This document shows, piece by piece, positions 41,398 to 50,600 of a DNA stretch of 64,000 nt. The notes beneath the pieces were generated by a model that worked only from the letters and a program-made list of their open reading frames with translations, did no database searches and had not been told where the DNA came from. Made by a program: the position numbers and the translations under genes. How positions within the stretch are numbered: the stretch's first letter is position 1; each line of letters starts with the position of its first letter. Origin of the DNA: Terriglobales bacterium (GTDB lineage Bacteria > Acidobacteriota > Terriglobia > Terriglobales > Acidobacteriaceae); contig DASTZZ010000063.1 of the NCBI GenBank assembly GCA_035764005.1, positions 1 through 64,000 of the forward strand. Direction: 5' to 3'.

Positions 41398-42243
41398 TCA
41401 TGCTTTAATTGGGGCCTTTTGCGGGTACGACTCTAAAAATGGTTTCTCTCCGGTCACGGTAAACACATTGGAATAAGTGAGAGTGTCAGGTCGCGAAAGG
41501 TACTCGATGAATCTGTCAACCTGTTCCCGGGCTTTGCGTTCGCTTCCCAGGACATGAGTGATTTGGGGTAGAGCGATATCCAGTTTTAGCTTCCACTGTT
41601 CCAGAATTGCAGGAGAAGGTTCGCCGGCAATCAGGTGATAGCACTCCACCTGGACTTTCAGATTTTCGAGACCTGCGCGTTGCGCCAGACGAAAGAGTTT
41701 TCTACCTACGAATGGGTCAAAGCCAGTCTTGCCAAGGGTTCCGAGCACTTGCTCAAGAGCACTCTGGAGAGCGGGTTCTTCGGGATAATTCCACAAGAGC
41801 TGCCCGTCGAGATCCTGCAGTAAAACAGTGCCGCCTGGCCGGCAGACACGAACGATCTCATCCATTGCCTGCTCTTTCTTTTGTAAGTACTGAAAAAGCA
41901 TGCGGGAATAGACAAAATCGAAACTGTTCCGAGCAAACTGCATTTCATGAGCATCACCGCACACGAACTTCAGTTGTCGGTTGCCGGCATTCTTCTGCTT
42001 CGCGGCCTGCACGCGACTAGCACTGATATCAATTCCTGTTCCACGAATCGAGCGATCGAGCTTGGAAATTTCACCAAGCATTAATCCCGGGCCACAGCCT
42101 ACTGAAAGGACTTCAGAACCGGGAGCAACACGATCGGCTACATACTTATCCACCCATGCAACTGGATCCACTTTCATCTCGAGGCGCATCGCCTCGCGTG
42201 GATCATCCATGATGTAGTCAACTGCGTATGCGGTATTCGTCAT
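41398..42243 (-). CDS. SAM-dependent class I methyltransferase
   Basis: The ATG at 42243 overlaps the stop of the gene upstream (ATGA), so translation is coupled; a longer frame to 42405 is not needed. The 281-residue protein has the SAM-binding motif EVLSVGCGPGLMLGEISKLD, acidic GTGIDISASRV, VCGDAHEMQFARNSFDFVYS and the post-motif RVCRPGGTVLLQDLDG. The substrate is unknown; the C-terminal half (WNYPEEPALQSALEQVLG, VECYHLIAGEPSPAILEQWK) resembles small-molecule methyltransferases. It opens the signalling operon together with the gene upstream. Confidence 0.88.
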   Translation of the reverse strand: MTNTAYAVDYIMDDPREAMRLEMKVDPVAWVDKYVADRVAPGSEVLSVGCGPGLMLGEISKLDRSIRGTGIDISASRVQAAKQKNAGNRQLKFVCGDAHEMQFARNSFDFVYSRMLFQYLQKKEQAMDEIVRVCRPGGTVLLQDLDGQLLWNYPEEPALQSALEQVLGTLGKTGFDPFVGRKLFRLAQRAGLENLKVQVECYHLIAGEPSPAILEQWKLKLDIALPQITHVLGSERKAREQVDRFIEYLSRPDTLTYSNVFTVTGEKPFLESYPQKAPIKA

Positions 42244-43358
42244 TGGCGACTTCCCACAAGCGCTTCTCGCACGCTCTGTTTTTCCGCTCGCTGCAGCAAG
42301 CGCGAGTAGAAACCGTCGATATGGTGATAAAAGGCCGAGCACCCATCCTTTAGCCAAATTCCCTGGCAGTAATGGCGCAGGAACTCTGCTCCTAACTGAC
42401 GGCATGCCTGGGCCGAGTGATCGTCGGCGATCAACGGGATTTCTTCGAGTTCGAAGTCCTGATACGCACCAACAGCGGCGCGCAGCAGCGCACGTGCAAC
42501 AGCAGTAGTCTCAGTCTGGGAAACTTTATGACTGATCAGAAGATCGCAGCGATTCTCAAGGTAACTGAAATTCACTCCCAACGGTCCACGATAGGCGATG
42601 ACTGCCCCAAGAACTTCCTGAGTACGAGTTCGATATGCGAGCCAAACGTGTCTTGTCCTGCGAAGACCGACGCGACGATAGAGTTGATTGATACCGGCAA
42701 ACTCCACGTCTCCGGCCAAGCCCTCAGCAACGACATAGATTTGTCCACGGACGGCCGCGGCGAGTGCGCACAAAGTTGCCTTCTGCTGCCCTTCGTAGGC
42801 GGCGACATAGACGTCCGGGTTCGGGACATATGAGAGGGTGCGCGATAAGGCAAAGTAGCTGAGTCGCTGTACGGAGGAGCGAGCCGGACCCACCGCCTCG
42901 ACCACCGATCCAAATACCCGAGCGGGAAATCGATTTTGCGGACGAAACCAGTTCTGTCCAGAATCTTCGTTCCGGTTCGCCATGCTTGCGGCACCGGAGG
43001 CGAGCATCACCGCGCGCGAAGCGAAAGGATTGTTTTCACTGACCAAATGCTGCAGCGTCGAACCGCGCTGCGCAGTTCGCCACACCGTGAGCGACGCCGT
43101 GCCATGGTACGAATCACCAGCCGTGAGAACCGAGACGAGAGCATCCTCAGAGGCCAGCATGCGACGCCAGTTATCTTTTATCTTTGCAATGTGGGGGCGG
43201 AGACGTGCTGCTTTCTCCGGATATAGAAATCCTGAGCGCTCATACAGTTCAAACAGTTCCTCTACTGACAGGGCGTTCATCTGAACGCCATAGCCAGCAT
43301 AGACGTCGGAAATGTGCGAACTTGCATCTACGAGTTGATCTGGTACTGCTGTGGCCAT
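42240..43358 (-). CDS. Conserved-looking protein of unknown function, first gene of the signalling operon
   Basis: The 372-residue cytoplasmic protein begins MATAVPDQLVDASSHISDVY. Around residue 30 it has VEELFELYERSGFLYPEKAA and, later, WRRMLASEDALVSVLTAGD, a pattern that reminds me of GNAT acyltransferase folds; the C-terminal IADDHSAQACRQLGAEFLRH fits a second such fold. I cannot assign a family and see no acetyl-CoA loop clearly. There is no signal peptide or membrane helix. It is translationally coupled to the methyltransferase by a 4-base overlap. Confidence 0.75.
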   Translation of the reverse strand: MATAVPDQLVDASSHISDVYAGYGVQMNALSVEELFELYERSGFLYPEKAARLRPHIAKIKDNWRRMLASEDALVSVLTAGDSYHGTASLTVWRTAQRGSTLQHLVSENNPFASRAVMLASGAASMANRNEDSGQNWFRPQNRFPARVFGSVVEAVGPARSSVQRLSYFALSRTLSYVPNPDVYVAAYEGQQKATLCALAAAVRGQIYVVAEGLAGDVEFAGINQLYRRVGLRRTRHVWLAYRTRTQEVLGAVIAYRGPLGVNFSYLENRCDLLISHKVSQTETTAVARALLRAAVGAYQDFELEEIPLIADDHSAQACRQLGAEFLRHYCQGIWLKDGCSAFYHHIDGFYSRLLQRAEKQSVREALVGSRQ

Positions 43359-43864
43359 CCTCGAAGTCTCCCCAACTCTCCGCGCCGCTGAGCCAATCCG
43401 TTCATTTCCGACGCAGGCAGCCTAGGCGTTGACACCAACCAGGGCAGCCGAATCGAGGGGAGGGCTCCGAGTCTCATCGGCAACACGGATGCATTTACCG
43501 TCGGGTCATCGTCTCAAAGTCACTCATGGCAAACAAGTTACGAAGGTAAGAAATTGTCCGCAGACGCCCCATATTTATTGAGCGAGTCACGTACCGTAGC
43601 GTTCGAGGGCGGCCTGGTCGAGGTCTCTGCGAAGACGCTTACGTTTATGGGTGCCTGCGCATTACCCGAGTACTCGTTTCATTTGGCGCCGGGTAACTTC
43701 TCCGCTTCCGGAGGTAACGCGGAGGGAATGCGGTGAGATCACAAGGACTTGCCACTAACAACGTGCAGATTCAATTAAAAAGCGGAATTTTCCCGAGCCG
43801 TGCCTTGGGGCTCGGAATCGCTCCTGGGAGGAATACAACAGGGCTGCCCTGTCGAGGGCAGGTG
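43359..43864. other. Intergenic region, 506 bases, upstream of the signalling operon
   Basis: This gap should hold the promoter of the operon beginning at 43358 and the 3' end of the PilZ gene. Two hairpins occur just after the PilZ stop: CTGCCCT-GTCG-AGGGCAG at 43844-43861 and CCGAGCC/GGCTCGG at about 43794-43816. Either may end PilZ transcription. A 60-codon frame at 43554-43736 (TTG start) is not convincing. Confidence 0.55.
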
Positions 43865-44554
43865 TTAACGCCAAGAAAGAGCCGGAGATTCAGCTTCTCT
43901 CTCTCGCAACCACGCCTTCAGAGCTCTGTCGGAGTCGCCGGTTACACTCGTAAATTCAGCTCCAACTGTCGTACCTTTTGTCCATGCCACGGTCGCACCG
44001 ATTTCGAGTCTCTGGCTCATTCCGGGGAGAACAAACGCAAGCTGCAACGTCTTGTTCACCGGGATACCATTGCAGTCAAGGCACGCTCCTCGAGCACTCA
44101 GGTCAATCATTTTGACGCGCGCAGCTTGTCCGTTGCAGAACACTTCCGCAACTAGATCGACTGGATGACGACAATAACGGCGCTTTTCATGCATGATCAG
44201 TGCGCGCGCCGAATTAAGCGCTTGCCTCAATTCGGGCAAGAGCTGCGCAGACTTGGAAATGAAGAAGTTCACACCTGAAATCTTGGACAGAGCCGCTCGG
44301 TGCGCATCGTCAGCAAGCGCCAGAACGATGGCATAGCGATTGAATTTTTCAGCTCTCAGCTTCGTTATCACATCCGAAAACTTCGCCGGATCACAGATGT
44401 CGAGCAAAATACATTCAACCTTGCCGCGTGAAATTACACGATCAAAGCTCGTAATCTCACAACACTGACAGGCAATACTGGCCTCGTACAGCACTGGCTT
44501 TATCTCGCTGCGCAGAATCAGGTCGTCGGATACGAGTAGGGCTGTGGCCTGCAT
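43865..44554 (-). CDS. PilZ-domain protein with receiver-like N-terminal domain
   Basis: 229 residues. The first about 115 form a receiver-like fold with Asp in CILLDICDPAKF and Lys/Ser in FFISKSAQLLPEL, but it lacks the acidic pair near the start (LVSDD is partial), so phosphorylation is doubtful. The rest is a PilZ domain: the c-di-GMP motif RRYCRHPVDL with DLSARGACLDC (D/N-x-S-x-x-G pattern), and GAEFTS. PilZ proteins bind cyclic-di-GMP and relay it to motility or polysaccharide machinery. It stands between the signalling operon and the polysaccharide cluster. Confidence 0.88.
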   Translation of the reverse strand: MQATALLVSDDLILRSEIKPVLYEASIACQCCEITSFDRVISRGKVECILLDICDPAKFSDVITKLRAEKFNRYAIVLALADDAHRAALSKISGVNFFISKSAQLLPELRQALNSARALIMHEKRRYCRHPVDLVAEVFCNGQAARVKMIDLSARGACLDCNGIPVNKTLQLAFVLPGMSQRLEIGATVAWTKGTTVGAEFTSVTGDSDRALKAWLREREAESPALSWR

Positions 44555-44882
44555 AATGCGCGCCTGCTTTGCTATCCAAAAGGTACATCGAGAATCCGGT
44601 ACGCGTGTAATTCATCAGCTCGAAAATTACATTCGAACTCAGGCGGAGGTTACGGGAGTAATCCTGAGCGAATCTGCAAATCAGCTCAGGATCGTTGACC
44701 GATCAAAAAAGCAGCCCTTATCCCGTCGTTCAGCTTATGTGCTTCACATCCTTGGCAGGCGAATCCCCTATTTCCCCGTACGGGGTTATTTCCGATGGTA
44801 GTAGGGTGTTCAGTCAATCGATGTAACCCATTGGAACTAATACTGTGACCCTCGGTCGGCACTTCCGGCCAGGAGTCTTGAT
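44555..44882. other. Divergent intergenic region with a CCCCGTACGGGG palindrome
   Basis: The 328-base gap separates the PilZ gene (leftward) from the first GH99-like gene (rightward) and should contain both promoters. A perfect 12-base palindrome CCCCGTACGGGG lies at 44774-44785, about 100 bases before the GH99-like start. No gene or known riboswitch was recognised. AGGAG at 44871-44875 is the ribosome-binding site of the next gene. Confidence 0.55.
44774..44785. promoter_or_regulatory. Perfect palindrome, possible operator of the polysaccharide cluster
   Basis: CCCCGTACGGGG is a perfect 12-base palindrome embedded in CCTATTTCCCCGTACGGGGT and lies upstream of the first gene of the cluster. 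A regulator site is plausible; none of the regulators encoded here is known to bind such a sequence. Confidence 0.4.
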
Positions 44883-46220
44883 TTGCGTTTATGGGTAATC
44901 GGGAAGGCAGCAGCTATTTTCGTCCTGGGTATCTGGCTCACCGGCTGTGGGTCGGGAGCGGCTTCTAACGCGCTTTCCTCCCCAAATACAACATCATCGA
45001 CCACCGATTCCAGCAGTTCTGGCTCTTCGACTACTCCGACAGTGGGCCTCCCAACCCCCACCACCACGCTTGCTGTTGAAACTGGGAACAACACGAGCAC
45101 AGCCGACACATTTGTCGGCACTACCAACGGCAATATCGCTGCCGGCAATGTTTCCAAGGCGCCAATACGCTCGTTGTTGTATGCAGGTTCGGCCACGAAG
45201 ATTTACGCAAATTGGGTGCCGTGGTGGGGAAATGCGAGTCACATCAATGTCGGCTACTCATCTGGCGATCCAAACGAACTTCAGCGCCAGGTGACTGATA
45301 TGGTGAGTCGCGGTATCGACGGGGTGATTGTCGATTGGTACTCAGCAGCATCCCTCGATCAACCTACGCAAGGACTGATGAAAGAGGTGGAGCAGCATCC
45401 CGGTTTTCAGTTCGCGCTGATGCCGGATTCGGGGGCGTACACCGGCGTAGCCGATCCTACAGCCAAACTCATCGCCGACCTCAATTATGCGGCGAGCACG
45501 TACTTTACCTCGCCCAACTATATGCGCCTGAACGGAAAGCCCGTCGTGTTTCCTTTTGGTCTTGAGACATTTCCCATAGATTGGAACGCGGTGCTTGCCG
45601 GCGTGCAGGGTGGACCTGCTTTCATCTTTCGCAATGTGAGCGGCTTTAGCGCAACAGGATCCAGCGGCGCTTATGCATGGGGTCCGGATCAGCCGCCAGC
45701 GTATGAGGACTACTTCTATTCCAATGCTCTGGCGCTAAATAAGCCCACCTACGGTTTCGTAAGCAAAGGCTTCAACGACTCCCTTGCTGCGTGGGGGCAA
45801 AATCGTTTTCTTGATCAGCAGTGCGGCCAAGAGTGGCTGAATACCTTCGCCATGGCGAATAAGTACTATTCATCCTCCCAGCCCCTTCCTTACATGCAGG
45901 TTGTCACGTGGAACGATTACGAAGAAGGGACCGCGATCGAGACTGGGATCGACAACTGTCTCAGCGTTTCGGCACAGGTCAGCGGCTCGACGCTCGCCTG
46001 GAGCATCAACGGCCAGGAAAACACAATAGACCACTACACCATTTTTGTTTCCCAAGACGGTACCAATCTCAGCAGCCTAGGCGATGTTCCTGCCGGGACG
46101 CGCACGCTGGATTTGTCTCGATTTAAGTTTCAGCATGCTGCATACACGTTCTACGTGAAAGCAGTTGGCAAACCATCGTTGCGCAATCAGATCTCCAACG
46201 CAGTCTCTTATCGGCCTTGA
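44883..46220 (+). CDS. GH99/GH71-like lipoprotein
   Basis: The TTG at 44883 has AGGAG seven bases upstream. The protein starts with a lipoprotein signal ending LTGCGSG, then about 75 Ser/Thr-rich residues. The catalytic-type domain shows YANWVPWWGNASHINVGYSS, RGIDGVIVDWYS and MQVVTWNDYEEGTAIETGID. The WND/E-x-x-E-G motif with nearby acidic residues resembles GH99 (endo-alpha-mannanase/mannosidase) and GH71 (alpha-1,3-glucanase) enzymes. A C-terminal fibronectin-like domain (DHYTIFVSQDGTNLSSLGDV) follows. A shorter paralogue lies at 59528-60532. It probably acts on a polysaccharide at the outer membrane. Confidence 0.85.
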   Translation: MRLWVIGKAAAIFVLGIWLTGCGSGAASNALSSPNTTSSTTDSSSSGSSTTPTVGLPTPTTTLAVETGNNTSTADTFVGTTNGNIAAGNVSKAPIRSLLYAGSATKIYANWVPWWGNASHINVGYSSGDPNELQRQVTDMVSRGIDGVIVDWYSAASLDQPTQGLMKEVEQHPGFQFALMPDSGAYTGVADPTAKLIADLNYAASTYFTSPNYMRLNGKPVVFPFGLETFPIDWNAVLAGVQGGPAFIFRNVSGFSATGSSGAYAWGPDQPPAYEDYFYSNALALNKPTYGFVSKGFNDSLAAWGQNRFLDQQCGQEWLNTFAMANKYYSSSQPLPYMQVVTWNDYEEGTAIETGIDNCLSVSAQVSGSTLAWSINGQENTIDHYTIFVSQDGTNLSSLGDVPAGTRTLDLSRFKFQHAAYTFYVKAVGKPSLRNQISNAVSYRP

Positions 46221-46263
46221 AGGCCGGGGGAGATGCGCGTTGACAACCAACTTTAGCGGAACC

Positions 46264-46285
46264 GTGCCCTCCGTTGGGAGGGCAC
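46264..46285. terminator. Hairpin between convergent genes
   Basis: GTGCCCTCC-GTTG-GGAGGGCAC is a nine-base-pair stem with a four-base loop between the GH99-like gene and the convergent GT4 gene. No good T-run follows on either strand, so it may be a weak bidirectional terminator. Confidence 0.5.
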
Positions 46286-46341
46286 ATCCTGTTTCGCATC
46301 GGAATCTTTGCGGAGAGAGGCGCAGATCGATTCTTGAACCG

Positions 46342-47589
46342 CTAATCGAATGCCTGCGCCGTGGTGTCTGACTCAGAAGGAGCGACGCCTGGGGATCGGA
46401 CTACGGCAGGTTCCGCGAACCCGCGTGTTCGACTGTTCTTTCGCATGCTGTTCCTGAAGAGCTCAAGATAGCCTTGGACAATGAAGGGTAACGTCATGCG
46501 CTCTGCCGCGTGATAATTTCTGCGGGACATTTCTTCTAGACGCGAGCGCGAATTGAGCAGGTCGACGACGCTATCAACAAAAGAAGAGCTGTTGTTTGCA
46601 TCGTAGAACTGAATTGCCAGTCCCTCTTGTTCCCCCATCTCACGGAACTCGGGTAGATCAGCGCAGACAATCGGCACCCCGTACTCGGCTGCCTGATGAG
46701 CAACTCCGCTCGATCCGGTCGAGGAAGAATACGGCATCAGCAACAGAGAGGTAGTCCGGAATAGCTCTGGAATCTGCTCTTCAGGAATGTATCCAGCAAA
46801 CTCGATGCGGGAATCATGTCGATACTTCTGCGCGATGGATTCGATGTATCCCGGAGTGATGGGATGATCGCAGCCCGCTACGATCAGTTTTGCATTGGGA
46901 ATTTTAGCGGCAATCTGAGGAAAGGTGTCCATTAGCATCTCAAGGCGCTTGTAGGTACCCCAGTGTCCGAGTGCGAGAAGGCGGTGTTCCGGATTGCCGC
47001 GTCGTTCCATAGTAGGTGGCTCGGGACGCGAGCAGAAGATGCCATGTGGACTGAAATAAGCATTTTTAGCTTTGTACTTCTCGACTAAGGTTCTCCGATA
47101 ACCTGGCAAAAGAACGGTCACGGAATCTGCCTGAAGCAGCGCCTTAGTTGCCGCCCACCCGGCGAGTCGATAGAGAAATTGGTTGCGCACACCCGCGTCC
47201 TCGAGGTTTACGTGGTCCATCAGGTGATGCAAAGTGATGTGAGTCTGATATCCAGCGGTACGTACGAGCGCTGGCGCGAGCAAACCCGAAAATGCCGCGG
47301 CTGGATTTAGTTGATTCCCAAACGTTGCAAACAAAAGATTGAACCAGACTACGTCCGGCTTGAGCTCGCGAACCTTGGCAAGAATTCGAAACGGGTTGGA
47401 AAGGCTGTTGAACTGCCAGGTGCGGACTACATTGAATCCGTCAAGTTCCCGAACTGGGCCTTGCTGCTCGTCGGCCAGAACTGTGATGCTGTTCGAAGCA
47501 TCGTCTTTAACCGTTCTGACGATGTGAAACGCATATTCATTCAGCATTCTCTCGCTTGGAGGAAAGGTGCTCACGTAACAGATTTTCAT
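46342..47589 (-). CDS. GT4-family glycosyltransferase
   Basis: The 415-residue protein has the GT-B fold: N-terminal MKICYVSTFPPSERMLNEYA, middle LLALGHWGTYKRLEMLMDTF (nucleotide-sugar loop region) and the C-terminal EX7E-type motif in SSGVAHQAAEYGVPIVCADL-PEFREMGE. GT4 enzymes use NDP-sugars with retention of configuration. It is cytoplasmic, with no membrane helix, so it may extend a lipid-linked or exopolysaccharide chain. Its neighbour upstream on the same strand is the TPR/barrel protein, 50 bases away, and the two could be one operon. Confidence 0.9.
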   Translation of the reverse strand: MKICYVSTFPPSERMLNEYAFHIVRTVKDDASNSITVLADEQQGPVRELDGFNVVRTWQFNSLSNPFRILAKVRELKPDVVWFNLLFATFGNQLNPAAAFSGLLAPALVRTAGYQTHITLHHLMDHVNLEDAGVRNQFLYRLAGWAATKALLQADSVTVLLPGYRRTLVEKYKAKNAYFSPHGIFCSRPEPPTMERRGNPEHRLLALGHWGTYKRLEMLMDTFPQIAAKIPNAKLIVAGCDHPITPGYIESIAQKYRHDSRIEFAGYIPEEQIPELFRTTSLLLMPYSSSTGSSGVAHQAAEYGVPIVCADLPEFREMGEQEGLAIQFYDANNSSSFVDSVVDLLNSRSRLEEMSRRNYHAAERMTLPFIVQGYLELFRNSMRKNSRTRGFAEPAVVRSPGVAPSESDTTAQAFD

Positions 47590-47639
47590 CGAGTCCCCAG
47601 GTTCGGTTGGTATTTTCCTAATTCCACATTAGTGCCGCG

Positions 47640-50600
47640 CTAAAACAAACTGATTCGAAATACGGGCACAATCGTGTTGTGCGCTCCTGCTCCAAAGTCA
47701 TAAAAACTCTGGGTGCGAACTCCGATTGAGAAGCGCAGCGGATAATCCACTGTCGTATCCGGTAATACTGCATCTCTCCCACGCCATGGTTTGGTATATG
47801 AAAGAAGAAATCCGCCTTCGACATTGTCGTAGTTATGCATTCCAAACCCGCGCGTCATAGCAAAGGAGCCGTCAAAACTCCAACGGCTGTTACGCCGATA
47901 TTCCACTTCCAGCGATGGTCGCACCGCCTGCGCGATTGCGTAAGTTGTGTCTTGCACTCGCCAGGACCTGATGAGTTCCGCGAGGCCGGTTGCTTTCCAG
48001 TTCCTACTGAATGTGTGTTCAATTCCGCCATATGCATTGGTCGAGAAGTATTCGCGGATACTTGGATGAAGTTGCAGGTCGCGTATGCCGTAACCGGTAA
48101 TCAGAGCAGTTTTTCCCCATGGCCGGCCAACACGGAAGCGCAGATGCGCGGCATCGTCCTTGGAACTATCGGGCTGGAGAGTAAACGGGCCAGCTTCATG
48201 AATCAGATCGCCGCTGACTTCCAGCCAATTGGAAATTGGGCTCGTCGTCAGATAGACGAACTGACGAAAGAGATCCTGATTTAATTCAGTAGGAGAGGCT
48301 TTGTCCCGGCGAACGGTGAACTGCAACCCGGCGCTAAGATGCAGTTTTGTCGACCCGATGTGCAGCACTGGATTCAAGGTCGAGTTGAAGGTGGTGTCGT
48401 AGGTGTCGCGATTCAGAATCGTGTTGGCGCTCGGGAAAGAAACCTCGCCGCGTGCGTTTCGCTCTTCGACAATGCCCGTGATCAGTGGGAATGCCTCAGG
48501 TTGCGCGCGAAAGTATGCGGTACTGCGACTCTCGTACGAGTAACGCGGCGTTGGGAGCTGACTGGGATTGGAGACGCCGAACATCCGAGCGTCAAGCTGA
48601 TAGATGGTTGCATCCTCGAAGATCGGCGAGAATGACGAATCGGATATTACGTTGAATCCTCCCTTTACCGGCAGTCCCGCTTGTGCGGCCACATCCAATT
48701 CATCGCGGCGAACCGTTTCGTCATCGGCCACCAGAGCTGAAGCTCGGCTCATCGCGGAGAGCGCCATCGCGCTGTTCCCTTCCTGGCGGAAGACATTCGC
48801 CATGGCCAGCTGATAGTCATAGTTTTCTTGCAGGTCTGCGGGATTGCCGAGCGCCAGCAACTGTGATTTTGCTTTTTGTGTGAGTCCTTCGGCGAGATAC
48901 GTGTTCGCCACACCCACGGCTATGACGCGAGCGTCGGCGCCGGCATTTTCGGCCGCTTTATAGAGGCGGCGCGAAGTATCGAAATCATGCATGCTTAGCA
49001 GCAGACTCGCGGCTTGAGCGAACTGCTCGGCTGTGATCGGCTGTGTGTCGCCAATCCGAGCTTCGGCTAAACCGAGACCGAGTTGCTGGCGTGCTTCCTC
49101 GAAGCGCCCGTCTATCACGAAGAGTTCAGCGAGCCCCAATCGGATCGAGAAGCGATCAGCATCGGGTAAATCAAGAGCGTGTTGAAAGCGCTCGAGAGCA
49201 GCATCGCGATCGCCCAGCGAGAGTAGAGCTCCGGCTGTTGCTTGCAATACAGACGAGTCTTCCGCACCTTCCTGTTCCGCGGCGGACACATACTGGTACG
49301 TCAGCTCGCGGTTTCGCAGGTGCGCGTAGGTATTGGCAAGCTGCGCGTACAGGAATGGATCCTCAGGGGACGCAGCCAGCGCTTCCTTGTATTCATCCGC
49401 CGCGTCGTTGTAACGATGCTCGTGGAAAAGGACATCGGCGAGTGCGAGGTGAAGGGTCTGATCTGTGGGAGCGAGCTTCAGCGCCGCCCGATATTCGTCA
49501 GCGGCTCTGCCGAAAAGCTGCTGCTGGCGATAAGCCCCCGCCATCGCCAGGTGTGTGGGAGCAGAATCTCCCATTAGCTGGCGCGCTTTTTCGGCGTGAT
49601 CGAGTGTCAGTTTGGGACGTCGCAGCTCGAGATAGGAAAACGCAATGCCCAAATGGGCTACGCCATCATTCGGCGATAACTTCAGCGCACGATTGAAGTC
49701 CTCTGCTGCCTGTTCGGCATTCTGCATGTCGTTGAGCACATAGCCGCGGTTCACATAGGCTTCTACCATTTGGGGATCGCGCTGCATCGCACGCGTGAAA
49801 TCGTCGATGGCTTGAGGAAGCAGTTCGCGGTGTTTTTTCACGTACCCTGAAAGCAAAGGGAAATTAGCTTCCTTTGGCAATATGACTTCGTATTTCGAAG
49901 TGAGCTGCAGCAGTTCGTCATAACGCCCGAGGTTATAAAGGTCATACCCGAGATAGACTGCAGCATCGCGATCGTTAGGCAGGAACTGAATCACTTTGCG
50001 GCCGATGGCCGCCGATTCTTCGTACTTGCCCGTCCACGTCAGATAGCGCTCACGTTCGCGCATCACGTGGGGTTCGTCGTTCATGGCTCCGACCGCTCGG
50101 TTAAGCCAAGCGCCTGCGAGATCCAATCTGTGCCACTCGATTCCGTTGTTAGCTCCTCCAGCCACGATGAGCGCCATGCCGGGCGACAATTTGTACGCGG
50201 TTTCGTAATTGCTCTCTGCAGCTTCATACTTTCGTTCCGCTACGTAGAGATCGCCGAGCGCTAGGTAAGGCTCGTAATCTTTGGGATACAGCGATGCCAC
50301 TCGATTGAAGTACCGCTCGGCCTCACGATTCTCTCGGAAATCTCGGGCAAGATAGCCCAGAGACATCATGGCGTATCTGTTTTTGCCGTCCACTTTTAGG
50401 ACTGCCGCGAACATTTGCCGAGCATCCGTCTTGCGATCAATCCGCCAGAGGAGCGCTGCATAGCCCAGCAGGATTTGGGAATTTTTGGGAGCGAGTACGA
50501 GTGCCTCCTTGTAATCGTGTTCGGCGCCGGCAGCCTCGCCGCGACCAGCCTGTATGGCCGCACGCAGCCGCAGAAACTCGGGGCGATCAGCTCCCTGGAT

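Noticed and set aside
43554-43736. 60-codon frame with TTG start.
   Set aside because: No ribosome-binding site, no recognised motif and little sign of coding; it lies in a promoter-type gap.
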